DNA of 64,000 nt, taken from an uncultured Pirellula sp. Lineage in GTDB: Bacteria > Planctomycetota > Planctomycetia > Pirellulales > Pirellulaceae. The notes below the pieces were generated by a model. It was given only the letters and a program-made list of their open reading frames with translations. It was not told the origin of the DNA and did no database searches. The translations under genes and the position numbers were made by a program. This document shows, piece by piece, positions 61,520 to 64,000 of this stretch (position 1 is its first letter; every line of letters begins with the position of its first letter). The stretch covers positions 1 to 64,000 of the forward strand of contig CAIOHR010000096.1 of NCBI GenBank assembly GCA_903858115.1, given 5' to 3'.

Positions 61520-63568
61520 ATGAACTCACCCGTTCACAGTCCGGTCAAGATCGCCATTGATACCATTCGAACACTGAGCATGGATGGTGTTCAGGCAGCC
61601 AATAGCGGACATCCTGGAACACCCATGGCGCTGGCTCCTGTGGCGTTTCAAATTTGGACGGATGCGATGACCTATGATCCCGCTAAGCCGCTTTGGCCGA
61701 ATCGGGATCGGTTTGTTTTGTCGTGCGGTCATGCGTCGATGCTTCTTTATTCGATGCTCCATTTGTCTGGTGTTCGATGTGTTGATGCACATGGTAACGT
61801 GACGAATGAAGAGGCTATCTCTCTCGATAACATCAAGAAGTTCCGACAGCTTCATAGTCCCTGTGCGGGACACCCGGAATATGGTTATGCGACGGGCATC
61901 GAAACCACAACAGGCCCGCTTGGACAAGGTGTCGGCAACTCGGTAGGGATGGCAATCGCGTCGAAGCACCTTGGGGCAAAGTATAACAGGCCGGGTTTCG
62001 ATCTGTTCAATTTCGATGTTTACACGTTGTGCGGCGACGGGGATTTAATGGAAGGAGTGGCTTCTGAAGCTGCTTCGCTCGCTGGCCACATGAAATTATC
62101 GAATCTTTGTTGGATCTATGACGACAATGGAATCACCATTGAGGGGCATACCGATTTGGCCTTTAGCGAGAATGTCGCGAAACGGTTTCAAGGACTTGGT
62201 TGGCACACGGTCGATGTAGCAGATGCCAACGACCTTGTTGCCTTGAAGGCAGCCTTCGATTCGTTCAAAGGGACAACCGATAAACCGACATTGATCATCG
62301 TGAAGTCGGTGATCGGTTACGGTTCACCGAATAAGGCGGACTCGCACGGTGCTCACGGTGCTCCTCTCGGGGATGACGAAATCAAGCTGACGAAGAAGTT
62401 TTACGGTTGGCCAGAAGACGAGAAATTTTTCGTACCCGATGTCGCCAGAAAAGTGTTCGCCGACACCATTGGTTCAAAGGGAGCCAAGGCTTCGAGTGAA
62501 TGGCAATCGAGGTTCTCGGAATACAAAGCCAAGTTTCCAAAAGAAGCAGTCGAATTGCAATCGATTATCGAGCACAAGCTTCCTGAAGGTTGGGATACTG
62601 GATTGAAGCCTTTCGCCGCTGACCCCAAGGGGCTGGCGACACGCGTTAGTAGCGGCAAAGTGCTGAACATGCTTGCTCCTTCCTTGCCCAGTTTGATTGG
62701 CGGTTCGGCCGATTTGGCACCGTCCACTATGACATTGCTTGATGGCCAAGGGGATTTCGGTGCGGGGAGTTTTGCGAGCCGAAACATGCACTTTGGAATT
62801 CGCGAGCATGGGATGGCTGCAGCCTTGAACGGCATGAGCTTGTGTGGATTGCGTGCTTACGGAGCGACCTTCTTTGTCTTCACAGACTATATGCGACCTT
62901 CCATGCGATTGAGCAGCATTATGCATCAGCCGGTGCTGTATGTTCTGACGCATGATTCTATTGGATTGGGCGAAGACGGGCCGACGCATCAACCGGTGGA
63001 GCATTTGGCCGCTTGCCGTGCGATTCCTGGTATGTATGTCTTTCGACCTGCGGATGCGAACGAAGTGCTCTACGCTTATCGCGCGGCAATGAAGTTAACC
63101 AAGCATCCTTCTGCGATGGTTCTATCGCGACAGAATGTACCGACATTGGATCGAGCAAAAATGGGTGATGCTTCGGGTACCGAAAAGGGTGGTTATGTAT
63201 TGAGCGACTGCCAAGGGGAACCGCAAGCGATCATCATGGGTACAGGAACGGAAATTCCCATTTGCCTGAAGGCACAAGAACTCTTGAGTGCAAAGGGTAT
63301 CAAGACACGCGTAGTCAGCATGCCATGCATGGAGTTGTTCGAAGATCAAGACGAAGCGTATCGAGCAAGCGTGTTTCCTGGCACTGTCAAAGCGAGAGTA
63401 GCTTGCGAAGCAGGTATTCGCCAGGGTTGGGATACCTACATCGGCGCCGAAGGGAAGTTTGTCGGAATGAGTACCTTTGGTGCTTCCGCCCCGTTCAATC
63501 AGCTATATGACCATTTCAAGATCACGGCAGAGAACATTGCGAACCAAGTGCAGTTGATGGTTGGCTAA
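61520..63568 (+). CDS. tkt: Transketolase
   Basis: 682 residues, full length. It transfers two-carbon ketol units in the pentose phosphate and Calvin-type pathways using thiamine diphosphate. Motifs: ANSGHPGTPMALAPVAF, GPLGQGVGNSVGMAIA, the ThDP site GDGDLMEGVASEA, YDDNGITIEGHTDLAF, and in the second half GIREHGMAAALNGM, YGATFFVFTDYMRPSMRL and DSIGLGEDGPTHQP. The C-terminal domain is complete (RVACEAGIRQGWDTYIG). Its upstream region up to fumC (61322-61519) would hold both promoters. Confidence 0.96.
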   Translation: MNSPVHSPVKIAIDTIRTLSMDGVQAANSGHPGTPMALAPVAFQIWTDAMTYDPAKPLWPNRDRFVLSCGHASMLLYSMLHLSGVRCVDAHGNVTNEEAISLDNIKKFRQLHSPCAGHPEYGYATGIETTTGPLGQGVGNSVGMAIASKHLGAKYNRPGFDLFNFDVYTLCGDGDLMEGVASEAASLAGHMKLSNLCWIYDDNGITIEGHTDLAFSENVAKRFQGLGWHTVDVADANDLVALKAAFDSFKGTTDKPTLIIVKSVIGYGSPNKADSHGAHGAPLGDDEIKLTKKFYGWPEDEKFFVPDVARKVFADTIGSKGAKASSEWQSRFSEYKAKFPKEAVELQSIIEHKLPEGWDTGLKPFAADPKGLATRVSSGKVLNMLAPSLPSLIGGSADLAPSTMTLLDGQGDFGAGSFASRNMHFGIREHGMAAALNGMSLCGLRAYGATFFVFTDYMRPSMRLSSIMHQPVLYVLTHDSIGLGEDGPTHQPVEHLAACRAIPGMYVFRPADANEVLYAYRAAMKLTKHPSAMVLSRQNVPTLDRAKMGDASGTEKGGYVLSDCQGEPQAIIMGTGTEIPICLKAQELLSAKGIKTRVVSMPCMELFEDQDEAYRASVFPGTVKARVACEAGIRQGWDTYIGAEGKFVGMSTFGASAPFNQLYDHFKITAENIANQVQLMVG

Positions 63569-63632
63569 CGACCGATCTGCGGCTTGAAGCTGTTTGGGAA
63601 CAATTCAAAACAGGAACTCTTGGAGGGAACGA

Positions 63633-64000
63633 ATGCACTACAACTTTGCAGGCAAGAACGCGTTGGTAACTGGTTCTTCGAAAGGTATCGGACGAGCCGT
63701 TGCGATTGAACTAGCGCGAGGCGGTGCGAACGTCACGATCAATTGCAGTTCGAGCAAGTTGTTAGCGGACGAGGTAGCCCGCGAAATAGAATTGATCGGC
63801 ACTCGTGCGATCGTAGTCGAATGCGATGTCTCTGAGCAGTCAGCAGTCGAAGACATGGTGAAGAAGACGGTGGATGAGTTCGGTAGCCTGGACCTCTTTG
63901 TTTCCAATGCTGTTTACAGCGATCGCCAGTTGATGGTGGAAGCCGACATGAAAGGCTTCCGCAAAACGATCGATGTCAGTATGTGGGGCGCGTTTTATGG
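63633..64000 (+). CDS. Short-chain dehydrogenase/reductase, 5' part
   Basis: First 122 residues of an SDR protein; it continues beyond the window. The SD TGGAGGGA precedes the ATG. The cofactor motif is TGSSKGIGRA (TGxxxGxG), followed by the NADPH-type NCSSSK after strand 2, CDVSEQ, and a variant of NNAG as SNAVYS. The Tyr-Lys active site is outside the window. It could be a 3-oxoacyl-ACP reductase or glucose-dehydrogenase-like enzyme; the visible part does not decide. Confidence 0.9.
   Translation, partial: MHYNFAGKNALVTGSSKGIGRAVAIELARGGANVTINCSSSKLLADEVAREIELIGTRAIVVECDVSEQSAVEDMVKKTVDEFGSLDLFVSNAVYSDRQLMVEADMKGFRKTIDVSMWGAFY

Overview
The window looks like a chromosomal segment of a planctomycete, most likely from the Pirellulaceae (Rhodopirellula/Blastopirellula relatives). 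The evidence is the density of families typical of that group: two DUF1559 pseudopilin-like proteins with the H-X9-DG motif, a DUF1552/DUF1592 planctomycete-cytochrome pair, DUF1573 lipoproteins, an SHD1-domain protein, a sulfatase, a Ser/Thr kinase beside ECF-type sigma factors, and adenosylcobalamin-dependent ribonucleotide reductase. Base composition looks moderate and fairly even. Most genes sit in short operons with stop/start overlaps of the ATGA type.

Layout. 1-1240: right part of an IS3-family insertion sequence whose transposase carries an in-frame stop. 1.7-7.8 kb: a rightward, mostly overlapping operon (DUF1573-like lipoprotein, ECF-like sigma factor, DUF1559 protein, membrane-anchored protein, multi-pass membrane protein, two family-2 glycosyltransferases) preceded by a 10-bp tandem repeat. 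7.8-10.2 kb: leftward small secreted proteins, including an 8-cysteine mini-protein. 10.4-17.8 kb: sthA, a BI-1 family membrane protein and the DUF1552/DUF1592 pair. 27.2-18.0 kb, leftward: a cobalamin riboswitch followed by a DUF1559 gene and then cobQ, cobO, cobU, btuF, btuC, btuD, cbiB and cobD. 27.6-30 kb: miaA, then hisE-hisG. 33.3-30.3 kb: B12-dependent nrdJ with a clear terminator.

34-46 kb is a rightward regulatory and chaperone block: FHA-like protein, Ser/Thr kinase with membrane segments, a membrane-anchored protein, ECF sigma factor, rarA, an ABC exporter pair, an Hsp70, a tail-anchored protein and a membrane protein with a degenerate J-like domain. 46-64 kb is mainly metabolism and surface-polymer processing: dienelactone hydrolase, a metal-dependent amidohydrolase (with the decayed tail of a paralogue behind it), a concanavalin-like secreted protein with a P-loop partner, a NagA homologue, ilvE, an SHD1 protein, a sulfatase, an RlmI-type methyltransferase, an esterase, fumC, tkt and the start of an SDR gene.

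The most interesting points are the DUF1559 gene placed first behind a B12 riboswitch in a corrinoid uptake/assembly operon that has no outer-membrane receptor gene; the Hsp70/tail-anchored/J-like module; the DUF1559-glycosyltransferase operon; the NagA homologue lacking its usual metal-binding Glu; and several tandem and inverted repeats placed directly upstream of genes.
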